Assembly (NCBI RefSeq): GCF_049933045.1
Contig: NZ_CP187926.1
Coordinates: forward strand, 3,410,001-3,474,000
Length of the DNA stretch: 64,000 bases
Reading direction: 5' to 3'
From: Pseudocolwellia sp049933045
Lineage (GTDB): Bacteria; Pseudomonadota; Gammaproteobacteria; Enterobacterales; Alteromonadaceae
The translations under genes and the position numbers were made by a program. Positions 1 to 8,386 of the stretch are shown here, in pieces. The notes beneath the pieces were generated by a model. The model ran no database searches and was not told the DNA's origin. It worked only from the letters and a program-made list of their open reading frames with translations. Each line of letters begins with the position of its first letter. Position 1 is the first letter of the stretch.

Positions 1-1291
1 TGTCTATTGTTACAAGCTTTTTAGATACTTCTGTAAAGTGTAAATTGCGCTCTTTAGGCACCACAATATCTTGCCCGAAAGAAATAAAAGATAGATTACG
101 TGTTGTTGTTCTACACAAAGGTGCTTCTGGATTATCAGGGTACAAACCTTTAACAATGGCATATTCATAACAATACTGTTTATCGCCTTGGGTATTTTCA
201 GCAATATAAGTAACCCCGTAGCCTAAAGGAAAGGTTCCTGTGATCGCGTGCATCGCATCAACAACAATATGATGGCAAACGCCCTTCTCTGCATTTTTAT
301 ACAATGCCTGATACACCTTAGGTAAAAGCGCGTAGTTGTAGTTTGATTTAGTTGATAAAACAATTGAGCTGTAAATTTGAGGAACTTTAAGTAAGTTTCC
401 TATGCCTTTTTTAGGGTTAATACTGCCTTTTAATAATGTTTTAATAAAAAGTAGTTTTTGTTTTTCTTTTACATCAAAGTAATCTCGTTCTACTTTTAAG
501 TTACCTACATATTTAGCGACACCAATTCCTTCAACAAGATATTTAATAGTTTCTCGGTAATCAATTTGCAGTAAACTTTTTCGGTCTTCTACACTCAGCA
601 CTCTAAAAGGATCTTCTTTACCGCTTTTTCCTTTTAAGATCAGCTGAGCATCAGGATGGTTATTTCCTATATCTTGTAATAGTGCGGCTTTTATCAGAGG
701 AATTTTAACTTCCTCTACAAACCCTTTATAGGAGATAGGGTCAATTGAAGAGAAACGAGCATACTTTTCTGGAGGAATACCAGCTAAGCGTTCTTTAATA
801 TAAGGCTCTGAAATAGAGTTATCAATACATAACTTATCTAATACTCTTAAGCACAATACTGCTTTATACAGAGGTTTATTTAATTCATTAGATGCTGGAA
901 CTTTGCTAATATCGTTAGGACTTAGCAATTGTATTGTTGCTAATAAGCGAGCTGACTTACGGTTATCTTCGGTAAACGAATCACCTTCTGATAACAATAA
1001 AATATCTCGGCAAAGATTATCAAGTTGCGTATATCTTTGCTCTCGATATAAATCATGTCTAATTAAATCATTAGCATGATTTTTGACTCTACTTCTTGTA
1101 TGACTTCTTACATCACTCTCTGCTTTATTTGACACTTCTTTTGCTGCAAGCTGTTGGATATTTGCGATATGAAAATACCCTACCGCTAATTGAAGCATAG
1201 ATTCTTTTTTCGGATTTTTACCAAAAATTTGCTGTGAAAGGTTTTTCACACTCGTGGTAAAATTTGTATCTTGGCTAATACTTACAGCCAT
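1..1291 (-). CDS. Unrecognised protein, N-terminal 430 residues; 3' end beyond left edge
   Basis: An uninterrupted minus-strand frame runs from an ATG at 1289-1291 to the window edge, giving 430 residues without a stop. The N-terminus has no signal peptide and reads MAVSISQDTN. A QDIGNNHPDA segment at residues 206-215 recalls the HD motif of HD-GYP phosphohydrolases, but the first histidine is replaced by glutamine. A later HH segment and a PLGYG segment vaguely recall the GYP part. If this is an HD-GYP relative it is probably catalytically degenerate. The protein is rich in Lys and Arg and looks soluble. It lies 58 bp upstream (in minus-strand sense, downstream) of metL and shares its strand. 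Function is unknown and the family assignment is tentative. Confidence 0.7.
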   Translation of the reverse strand, partial: MAVSISQDTNFTTSVKNLSQQIFGKNPKKESMLQLAVGYFHIANIQQLAAKEVSNKAESDVRSHTRSRVKNHANDLIRHDLYREQRYTQLDNLCRDILLLSEGDSFTEDNRKSARLLATIQLLSPNDISKVPASNELNKPLYKAVLCLRVLDKLCIDNSISEPYIKERLAGIPPEKYARFSSIDPISYKGFVEEVKIPLIKAALLQDIGNNHPDAQLILKGKSGKEDPFRVLSVEDRKSLLQIDYRETIKYLVEGIGVAKYVGNLKVERDYFDVKEKQKLLFIKTLLKGSINPKKGIGNLLKVPQIYSSIVLSTKSNYNYALLPKVYQALYKNAEKGVCHHIVVDAMHAITGTFPLGYGVTYIAENTQGDKQYCYEYAIVKGLYPDNPEAPLCRTTTRNLSFISFGQDIVVPKERNLHFTEVSKKLVTID

Positions 1292-1349
1292 CTATTACAT
1301 AAAATAATCATTTAACATCCTAAAAAATAAACATCTAAAGCTCACAAGC

Positions 1350-3815
1350 TTATTGCTGAGAGCCTTTTAATTTAACGGGTTGTTTTCTGTGTGCTAACCT
1401 TTTACAGATTATAGCTAAATCTGAATGTAAGCCTGCTGATGTTACATCTCTTCCTGCGCCAGCGCCTCTAATAATAAGCGGATTATCTTCATAACATTGG
1501 CTAATAATTTTAAAAATATTATCGCCAGGTGTCAGGTTTGCAAAAGCATCATTCTTAGGTAATACCTCTAAACTTACTTTCGCTTTAAGTTTATTACTCT
1601 CGCAAATAAAAGCCGCTACATAACGTATACAAGCATTTTGTTTATTCGCTTGTTCAAGCTTATCGGCAAAGTAGCTATCCAGTTGATTTAGGTTAGCTAA
1701 AAACTCAGTAATTGATAAACTTTGTAGGTTTTCAGGTACTAAGTTTTGACAGTCAATATCTTCTAAAGCTAATTCGAAACCGGCTAAACGCGCTAAAATT
1801 AATAACTTACGTTGTACGTCTCGACCTGACAAATCTTCACGCGGATCTGGTTCAGTAATGCCTTGCGCTAACGCTGACGTTAATAACTCAGAAAAAGGTA
1901 CTGAGCCATCATAGGTTTCAAATAACCAAGATAATGTCCCTGAAAATATACCTGATATTTCTTTAATTGAATCACCACATTCTAACAAGTTATCGATCGC
2001 AAAATTAATAGGTAAACCAGCACCTACGGTTGTATTACCTAACCATAAACTATGATTATTCTTCGCTGTATTAAAAAGCTTATTGTATTGCTCTGTAGAC
2101 GATGATGCTGCCCACTTATTGGCACCGATAACATGAATACCTTTTTCAAAAAATTCTTGGTATAACAAGCTAAAGTCTTCACTCGGCGTAATATCAACCA
2201 CAATCAGTTCATCGTATGGGTGGTTAGATAACCATGATAATAAATCTTCTTTTTTGTACGGCGTAGCTTCTTTTTGAAAAAGCTCATAAGCTTGGGTTGC
2301 ATCAATTCCATCACGACTAATAATGGCTTTTTTCGAACTAACTAATCCTACTAAATGAACATTCTCAAGTGCAGGTATACGCTCCATTTGTGCAGGTAAC
2401 ATTTCTAAGAAGCGTTCACCGATATTACCAACTCCAGCAATTACAACACCAATATGGCGAGCGTCTTTTGTCATATCATGATGAACATTATTCACCGTCT
2501 CGCCTGTACAAGAATGTGGTAAAACAGCAATTAAACTATGTTCGTTAGTCGAGCTAACTATATGCATAGTTTGGTAGTTTTTTAAGGCGCGTTTGAATTG
2601 AGCTTTTACATCACCATGCTTTGCCACTTCATGACCTACAATAGCGATGATAGAAACAGGCGTGAAAGATACTTCAGTATCATGACTTGCTAACCATTGG
2701 CTTAAAGCTTTTTGTCTGTTTTGCGTAATAACAATAAAGCCTGCATTGATATCAGAGCAAATAGCTGAAAATTGTTTAATGGCTTGTTCACCATACGAGC
2801 CTGTTAAGCTGACTGATTTCGCGATGATTAGGTCATTAAGATAAGTAACCGATAATTCAGATTTAGCAATTTGACCAAAGCGTCCCACTTCGGTGCCGCT
2901 AGTATTTGGATCAAAACTGCTAGCAATATGTAAGTGTGCACTATGATTTTCGAGCGGTTGTAGCGTTTTAGCATGCAATACAGGGTTGCCTAAACGTCCT
3001 AGCTCTCTTGCTACACCATTAGGTAAACGGTTTAGCTTTCTTGCTAGCGGAACAATACGTGGATCAGCACTGTAAATACCATCAACATCTGTCCATAAGG
3101 TGACATGTAATGCACCCACTAACGAGGCAACAATAGTTGCTGAGTAATCACTGCCATTACGACCTAAAGTACAGTTATCCCCTGCTGCATTTTTAGCAAT
3201 GAAACCTGTAACTACGGCTAGCTTTTCGTTTTGTAATAAAACTGAAAATTGCTGCTGGCTTAAGCTATCGTCAACCACACAATCTTGGTCGTTATTAACA
3301 ACAAGAAAGTCGCGCGCATCAACAAAGTAGCTTGGGCATACTCGCTCACTTAATATAGCTGACAATAAACGTGCTGACCATAACTCACCTAAAGCAAGAA
3401 TGTTAGCTTCGTTTTTCTCGATATTTTTATCATCAGTAGGTGTATTAACGACCCAAGCTTTTAATAACTCGATGTCTTGTTCAAGTAATGTGATTAGCTG
3501 TTTTGAATGGCTTTTAAGTAAGGTATTAATCAGCAATTGCTGAGCTAATTGAAGCCCATGAATAGAAGCGTCAAGTTCAGCAGAAGCATCAAGTGCTTGT
3601 TGGTATATATTAACTAAAGCATCAGTCGTTTTACCATTAGCAGAAACCACTACAAAGTCATTAAGCTTACAATGGTTTTTAATAATGTTAACAACACGCT
3701 CGATACATTCGACGCTAGCTAAACTGCTGCCACCAAATTTATGTACATGAATAGCATGTTTTGCTAACTGATTATTTTCACTAACTAGTTGTTCTATTTC
3801 GTTTACTGATTTCAT
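1350..3815 (-). CDS. metL: Bifunctional aspartate kinase II / homoserine dehydrogenase II
   Basis: This fusion enzyme phosphorylates aspartate (first step of the aspartate pathway) and reduces aspartate semialdehyde to homoserine, feeding methionine synthesis. At 821 residues it matches the usual MetL/ThrA size (about 810-820). The kinase lobe starts with KFGGSS at residues 26-31, and the Rossmann motif GVGNIGERFL of homoserine dehydrogenase lies near residue 460. A central regulatory region separates them. It sits 70 bp downstream of metB on the same strand, the classic metBL operon, so I call it MetL rather than ThrA. Control is expected from the MetJ operators upstream of metB. Confidence 0.93.
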   Translation of the reverse strand: MKSVNEIEQLVSENNQLAKHAIHVHKFGGSSLASVECIERVVNIIKNHCKLNDFVVVSANGKTTDALVNIYQQALDASAELDASIHGLQLAQQLLINTLLKSHSKQLITLLEQDIELLKAWVVNTPTDDKNIEKNEANILALGELWSARLLSAILSERVCPSYFVDARDFLVVNNDQDCVVDDSLSQQQFSVLLQNEKLAVVTGFIAKNAAGDNCTLGRNGSDYSATIVASLVGALHVTLWTDVDGIYSADPRIVPLARKLNRLPNGVARELGRLGNPVLHAKTLQPLENHSAHLHIASSFDPNTSGTEVGRFGQIAKSELSVTYLNDLIIAKSVSLTGSYGEQAIKQFSAICSDINAGFIVITQNRQKALSQWLASHDTEVSFTPVSIIAIVGHEVAKHGDVKAQFKRALKNYQTMHIVSSTNEHSLIAVLPHSCTGETVNNVHHDMTKDARHIGVVIAGVGNIGERFLEMLPAQMERIPALENVHLVGLVSSKKAIISRDGIDATQAYELFQKEATPYKKEDLLSWLSNHPYDELIVVDITPSEDFSLLYQEFFEKGIHVIGANKWAASSSTEQYNKLFNTAKNNHSLWLGNTTVGAGLPINFAIDNLLECGDSIKEISGIFSGTLSWLFETYDGSVPFSELLTSALAQGITEPDPREDLSGRDVQRKLLILARLAGFELALEDIDCQNLVPENLQSLSITEFLANLNQLDSYFADKLEQANKQNACIRYVAAFICESNKLKAKVSLEVLPKNDAFANLTPGDNIFKIISQCYEDNPLIIRGAGAGRDVTSAGLHSDLAIICKRLAHRKQPVKLKGSQQ

Positions 3816-3885
3816 TTATACCAACAAGAATATTTAATTCTACAGCTGTTTATTTTTAGTGTTAACAACTGTAGATAAGTGATTA

Positions 3886-5043
3886 TTATTTTTGGCAGGC
3901 TAAAAGCCCCTGCTCTAAATCTTCAATTAAGTCGTCTACGTATTCTATACCAACTGAAAGACGTACTAACGACTGTGTAATTCCCGCTTCTAGCTGAGCT
4001 GAAATTTCCATACCTGCATGTGTCATGGTTGATGGATGACTAATTAAACTTTCAACACCACCTAACGATTGCGCTAAGGTGAACATATTTAAGTTTTCAA
4101 ATAATTTCTTAACGGCTTCAACACCACCTTTTACTTCAAAGCTCATCATAGCGCCAGCGCTTACTTGTTGCTTTTTAGCAATTTCGTAGCCAGGATGATC
4201 AGCTAAACCAGGATAATACACAACTTCTACCGCATCATTCTCATTCAAGAAATTTGCTATTTTATCGGCGTTTATTTGATGCTGTCTCATTCTTACTGGC
4301 AAAGTCTTCAAGCCACGTAAAGCAAGATAACTATCGAACGGTGATCCTGTAATACCAATACAGTTTGCCCACCAAGCGAGTTCATCACCTAAAGCTTCAT
4401 CTTTAGTGACTAAAACACCACCGACCACATCACTATGACCATTAATATACTTAGTTGTTGAATGAAAAACGATATCAGCACCTAAAAGTAACGGCTTTTG
4501 TAAAAGTGGTGACATAAACGTATTGTCTACAGCAACCAAGGCACCAACGTCATGTGCTGCTTTTGTTACTTTTTCAATATCAACAATGCGTAATAATGGG
4601 TTACTTGGTGACTCGATTAACACCAACTTAGGTTTTTGTGTAAAAGCATCAGCTAAAGCTGCATCGTCATTTTGATCAACAATAATGAGTTTAAAGTTAC
4701 CTTTTTTAGCCAAATGGGTAAACAATCTATAGCTGCCACCGTAACAATCATGAGGCACAACTAACAAATCATCAGTTGTTAGTAATTGGCAAATTAAATG
4801 CACTGCTGCCATACCTGTGCTGGTTACTATACCTTTAGTACCTTCTTCAAGCTCAGCTACTGCACCCGCAAAAGTTGCACGTGTTGGGTTTCCAGTACGT
4901 GAATAATCGTAATCACGCTTTTGGTTAAAGCCTTTTAATGCATACGTACTTGATAAATGTATTGCTGGCACTACACCAACATGTTGTTTATCGCTATTAA
5001 TACCAGCCCTTGCCGCTATTGTTGCCATACTTTTCTTGGTCAT
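3886..5043 (-). CDS. metB: Cystathionine gamma-synthase (O-succinylhomoserine thiol-lyase)
   Basis: This PLP-dependent enzyme of the Cys/Met metabolism family condenses an activated homoserine with cysteine to form cystathionine. The 385-residue length is typical. The PLP lysine is expected at K198 in HSTTKYINGH, and the substrate-loop YSRTGNPTR lies at residues 48-56. The close homologue MetC cannot be excluded by motif alone. The position next to metJ and upstream of metL strongly favours MetB. The gene starts at an ATG and its upstream region carries tandem met boxes. Confidence 0.92.
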   Translation of the reverse strand: MTKKSMATIAARAGINSDKQHVGVVPAIHLSSTYALKGFNQKRDYDYSRTGNPTRATFAGAVAELEEGTKGIVTSTGMAAVHLICQLLTTDDLLVVPHDCYGGSYRLFTHLAKKGNFKLIIVDQNDDAALADAFTQKPKLVLIESPSNPLLRIVDIEKVTKAAHDVGALVAVDNTFMSPLLQKPLLLGADIVFHSTTKYINGHSDVVGGVLVTKDEALGDELAWWANCIGITGSPFDSYLALRGLKTLPVRMRQHQINADKIANFLNENDAVEVVYYPGLADHPGYEIAKKQQVSAGAMMSFEVKGGVEAVKKLFENLNMFTLAQSLGGVESLISHPSTMTHAGMEISAQLEAGITQSLVRLSVGIEYVDDLIEDLEQGLLACQK

Positions 5044-5074
5044 TTTGACTCCAGCTGTGCGTACATTTTTAAAT

Positions 5075-5146
5075 AGATGTTTAGATGTCTAAAACTCTAA
5101 ACGCTTTACTATATTTGGTCAAGAAATTTTAGACTTCTAAACTTCT
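5075..5146. promoter_or_regulatory. Tandem MetJ operators (met boxes) between metB and metJ
   Basis: MetJ binds tandem 8-mers related to AGACGTCT. Two clusters are seen in the metB-metJ intergenic region. In cluster 1, AGATGTTT (5075-5082) is followed directly by AGATGTCT (5083-5090), with two weaker 8-mers continuing to 5106. In cluster 2, AGACTTCT (5131-5138) is followed by AAACTTCT (5139-5146). The exact 8-base register supports cooperative binding by MetJ dimers, repressing metBL and probably metJ itself. Confidence 0.85.
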
Positions 5147-5254
5147 ACACATTCGTTATTGACTCAAGGCTCACAAACAGTAAAATTGGTTTATTATCTA
5201 TGTAATTGATTTTTACCTTCAATAACATGTTTCTTTATAAAAGGTGTAGAACTT

Positions 5255-5584
5255 ATGGCAGAGTGGAATGACGAGTATATTAATCCATACGCCGAACACG
5301 GGAAAAAAAGCGAACAAGTAAAGAAGATCACTGTATCTATCCCTTTACGTGTTCTCAAGGTATTAACTGATGAGAGAACTCGTCGCCAAGTTAATAACCT
5401 TCGCCATGCAACTAACAGTGAATTATTATGTGAAGCATTTTTACATGCTTTTACTGGTCAACCTTTACCAGACGATAACGATTTAGCTAAAGACAATAAT
5501 GAGAAGTTACCTGCAAGTGTTCGTAAAATACTTGAAGCTAAAGGTATTACTGACTTTAGTGCTTATGATACTGAAGATGATTAA
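5255..5584 (+). CDS. metJ: Methionine repressor MetJ
   Basis: MetJ is a ribbon-helix-helix repressor that uses S-adenosylmethionine as corepressor and shuts down methionine genes. The protein has 109 residues (about 105 in E. coli). The beta-ribbon KKITVSIPLRVLKVLTDER begins at residue 23, followed by the family's RRQVNNLRHATNSELLCEAF helix region. It is divergent from metB, with its operators in the shared region, and has a good ribosome binding site (AAGGTG) before the ATG. The C-terminal acidic extension varies among relatives. Confidence 0.95.
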   Translation: MAEWNDEYINPYAEHGKKSEQVKKITVSIPLRVLKVLTDERTRRQVNNLRHATNSELLCEAFLHAFTGQPLPDDNDLAKDNNEKLPASVRKILEAKGITDFSAYDTEDD

Positions 5585-5594
5585 GCACAAAAGT

Positions 5595-6008
5595 TTACAA
5601 GGGTAACGCGAGTAACCCTTGTTTTTCAGCAATTTCGTTAATCACTTTTTTCACTTTAATTGATATATAGCCTGATAATACTTTGGGCTGTTTATCTAGT
5701 AACTCCATTTCAGCATCTGTTATCGCGATAAGACACTTTAACTGAGTTTGATTGATGTAAAGCATTACATCATCAGAGATCTCGGTTTTATCATCACTAC
5801 TCTCAAGCGCCAATTGTTGCAGGTATTCATCATTACCTACTAAGATCATATTTAGTTGGGTAATGTTGTTTTCATCTTCATACCAACCCGCCGCCAACGT
5901 TTGAAAATTAACTTGAGCTTCTTGCTTGTTCACCACACTCGTTAATTTGTTATAGCGTTTTGCTAAACTTTCACTGGTACTAATAGTTATAGGTAACGTT
6001 TCTTCCAT
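5595..6008 (-). CDS. Conserved-looking hypothetical protein, 137 residues
   Basis: This minus-strand gene is convergent with metJ, with stop codons 10 bp apart. The product is a soluble acidic protein with no signal peptide or membrane segment. A C-terminal helix reads IKVKKVINEIAEKQGLL. I do not recognise a family. The codon use resembles neighbouring genes and the frame is clean, so it is probably a real gene. Its last codons overlap the hairpin that probably ends metJ transcription. Function is unknown. Confidence 0.6.
   Translation of the reverse strand: MEETLPITISTSESLAKRYNKLTSVVNKQEAQVNFQTLAAGWYEDENNITQLNMILVGNDEYLQQLALESSDDKTEISDDVMLYINQTQLKCLIAITDAEMELLDKQPKVLSGYISIKVKKVINEIAEKQGLLALPL
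5597..5626 (+). terminator. Rho-independent terminator of metJ
   Basis: Arms ACAAGGGT (5597-5604) and ACCCTTGT (5614-5621) form an 8 bp stem followed by five T on the plus strand. The hairpin lies inside the last codons of the convergent hypothetical gene. Confidence 0.75.
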
Positions 6009-6077
6009 TACTCAATACTTTACGTTGATGTATACCTAGCTCTATTATATACAAAACAATTAATTTTTTTGCTACTT

Positions 6078-6355
6078 AACCTGAACTCTGGATAATGGGT
6101 TTTGTAATACATTGATTTTAAATGCTTTATAAGTAAATTATTGCAACACCATTTGTTTAAATGATTTATTACTCTCCTAATGTTGGAATTTAATTCTATA
6201 ACAAGGCATTTTTCTTGACTAATAGCTGGCTATTAGCAATAAAAATACAGTTTTTTTATTCCCGATAAAAACTAAGTACCTGCATCCATGCAGGCAACGA
6301 CGTTAGAGGGTTAAATAACAATATTAGGCATAACTGCTTATCCAGAGTTCAGGTT
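6078..6355. mobile_element. MITE-like inverted-repeat element, copy 1
   Basis: This 278 bp element is bounded by perfect inverted repeats AACCTGAACTCTGGATAA (left) and TTATCCAGAGTTCAGGTT (right). It is flanked by ACTT on both sides, a 4 bp target duplication. It has no coding capacity. Internal palindromes include CTAATAGC-TG-GCTATTAG (6219-6236) and CCTGCATCCATGCAGG. It is nearly identical to copy 2 (8026-8304) and related to a diverged copy 3 (44292-44520). A non-autonomous transposon is the simplest reading; the autonomous partner is not in the window. Confidence 0.88.
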
Positions 6356-6444
6356 ACTTATGCATGAGCATTGATAGATGAATTTTATTTAGAGCCCTAA
6401 GACCAAAACCCGAAAATATATTATTCAGATTTAATACAAATAAA

Positions 6445-6460
6445 AAGGGCTTACGCCCTT
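6445..6460 (-). terminator. Terminator of the malic enzyme gene
   Basis: AAGGGC (6445-6450) pairs with GCCCTT (6455-6460) around a short loop. On the minus strand the stem is followed by a TTTTTA tract. Confidence 0.75.
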
Positions 6461-6497
6461 AATTATATTTACAACTAATCACACGGTTTGGTGATGT

Positions 6498-7739
6498 CTA
6501 AAGCATATAGTTTTCCGGATATTCTAAAGCAGCTACACCTGAATCTACCGCAGCTTTAGCAACTGCTTGAGCTACATTAGCACATAAGCGAGGATCCATA
6601 GGCTTAGGTATGATGTATTCTTTACCAAAGACTAAGCTAGTTACGCCACTTGCATCTAATACTTTTTGAGGCACTTCTTCTTTAGCTAAGGCTCTTATTG
6701 CATGTACTGCGGCAATTTTCATTTCATCATTTATTGTTCTAGCACGAACATCTAACGCACCACGGAAAATAAACGGGAAACATAAAACGTTGTTTACCTG
6801 GTTAGGATAATCTGAACGCCCTGTCGCTATAATAATATCGTTGCGTGCCGCATGGGCAAGTTCAGGTTTTATTTCCGGATCTGGGTTTGAGCAAGCAAAT
6901 ATAACAGGATTGTTTGCCATCATTTTTACATGTTCAGCTGTTAATAAGTTCGGTCCTGAAACACCAACAAATACATCAGCACCATCAATGGCATCTTCTA
7001 ATGTTCTCTTGTCAGTATTGTTAGCGAATAGCTTTTTGTATTCATTTAAATTATCACGTCGAGTATGAATAACCCCTTTAGTATCCAACATGTATATTTG
7101 TTCACGCTGAGCTCCACATTTAATAAGAAGCTCCATACAAGCGATAGCTGCAGCACCCGCGCCTAAACAAACAATTCGAGCTGATGATATATCTTTACCT
7201 TGTATTTCTAATGCATTGATCATACCTGCCGCTGTTACTATAGCCGTGCCATGTTGATCATCGTGAAACACTGGTATTTTACAGCGTTCTATCAAGGCTT
7301 TTTCAATCACAAAACATTCTGGCGCTTTAATATCTTCTAAATTAATACCACCAAAACTGTCAGCAATATTAGCTACTGTGTTAATAAATTCTTCAACGGT
7401 ATTATGCTTTACTTCAATATCAAAAGAGTCAATATTAGCAAAACGTTTAAATAATAATGCTTTACCTTCCATTACAGGTTTTGACGCCATAGGCCCTAAG
7501 TTGCCTAAACCTAAAATTGCTGTGCCATTAGTGATAACGGCAACGGTATTACCTTTACCTGTATATTTGTAAACATCGTCAGGGTTTTTCGCAATTTCTC
7601 TTACAGGTTCCGCAACACCAGGGCTATAAGCTAATGATAAATCTAGGCTAGTTTCTGCTGCTGTTGTAAGTTCTACACTAATTTTACCCGGAGTTGGATA
7701 TTGATGATAATCAAGTGCTTGTTGGCGAAAGTCTGTCAT
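6498..7739 (-). CDS. NAD(P)-dependent malic enzyme, short form
   Basis: This enzyme oxidatively decarboxylates malate to pyruvate, linking the TCA cycle to pyruvate and NAD(P)H. The 413-residue protein has the malic enzyme N-terminal domain (AYSPGVAEPVREI near residue 37, NGTAILGLGNLGP near 71-83). An NAD(P)-binding domain with a GAGAAAIACMELL Rossmann motif follows near residue 195. It lacks the C-terminal phosphotransacetylase-like domain of E. coli MaeB and belongs with the shorter single-function enzymes. It stands alone between MITE copies 1 and 2. Cofactor preference cannot be read with confidence. Confidence 0.9.
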   Translation of the reverse strand: MTDFRQQALDYHQYPTPGKISVELTTAAETSLDLSLAYSPGVAEPVREIAKNPDDVYKYTGKGNTVAVITNGTAILGLGNLGPMASKPVMEGKALLFKRFANIDSFDIEVKHNTVEEFINTVANIADSFGGINLEDIKAPECFVIEKALIERCKIPVFHDDQHGTAIVTAAGMINALEIQGKDISSARIVCLGAGAAAIACMELLIKCGAQREQIYMLDTKGVIHTRRDNLNEYKKLFANNTDKRTLEDAIDGADVFVGVSGPNLLTAEHVKMMANNPVIFACSNPDPEIKPELAHAARNDIIIATGRSDYPNQVNNVLCFPFIFRGALDVRARTINDEMKIAAVHAIRALAKEEVPQKVLDASGVTSLVFGKEYIIPKPMDPRLCANVAQAVAKAAVDSGVAALEYPENYML

Positions 7740-8025
7740 TGAATGTCCTAATTATAAAAGTGGGATGTAATATTACATACTAAGGTACAAAAATTACGGT
7801 TTATTATTATCTGAATAAAATAACACGAAAAATCACCAATGACCCTGTAATTTAAATAGTGTTTCACTATATACAATACTTATAAACTCTATAGAACCCA
7901 TAATTACAACCTTACCTTCACTGCAGGCTTCTATTTATAAGCTTCTATACCAATTTGATTAATTAAGTGATCTACTTTTTTCATTAGGAAAAATGAATAA
8001 TTACAATGCATAAAACTTAGTAAGT

Positions 8026-8304
8026 AACCTGAACTCTGAATAATGGGTTTTGTAAAATAGTGATTTTCAATACTTTATAAGTAAATTATTGCAACACCAT
8101 TTGTTTAAATGATTTATTACTCTCCTAATGTTGGAATTTAATTCTATAACAAGAACATTTTTCTTGACTAATAGCTGGCTATTAGCAATAAAAATACAGT
8201 TTTTTTATTCCCGATAAAAACTAAGTACCTGCATCCATTCAGGCAACGACGTTAGAGGGGTAAATAACAATATTAGACATAACTGCTTATCCAGAGTTCA
8301 GGTT
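8026..8304. mobile_element. MITE-like inverted-repeat element, copy 2
   Basis: A 279 bp element nearly identical to copy 1, between AACCTGAACTCTGAATAA and TTATCCAGAGTTCAGGTT. The left repeat has one mismatch. It is flanked on both sides by AAGT, a 4 bp target duplication that is the reverse complement of the ACTT seen at copies 1 and 3. The CCTGCATCCATGCAGG palindrome is broken here by a G to T change. Confidence 0.88.
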
Positions 8305-8335
8305 AAGTAATTATTCTACTGATAAATTTTAGGCA

Positions 8336-8366
8336 TAAAAAAAGCCACTCAAATGAGTAGCTTTTT
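8336..8366 (-). terminator. Rho-independent terminator of purA
   Basis: In minus-strand sense, AAAAAGCTACTCA pairs with TGAGTGGCTTTTT around a short loop, with a run of T after the stem. It lies about 20 bp past the purA stop. Confidence 0.8.
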
Positions 8367-8386
8367 GAAGATGAAGAACAGTTTAA

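Larger units (their letters stand above)
6009..6497. other. Intergenic region holding MITE copy 1 and a terminator
   Basis: No convincing gene is seen. The stretch holds a 278 bp inverted-repeat element (6078-6355) and, close to the malic enzyme stop, a terminator hairpin (6445-6460). Confidence 0.6.
7740..8386. other. Intergenic region holding MITE copy 2 and the purA terminator
   Basis: No supported gene. The promoter region of the malic enzyme gene should lie near 7740-7900. The rest is the MITE (8026-8304) and the purA terminator. Confidence 0.55.
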
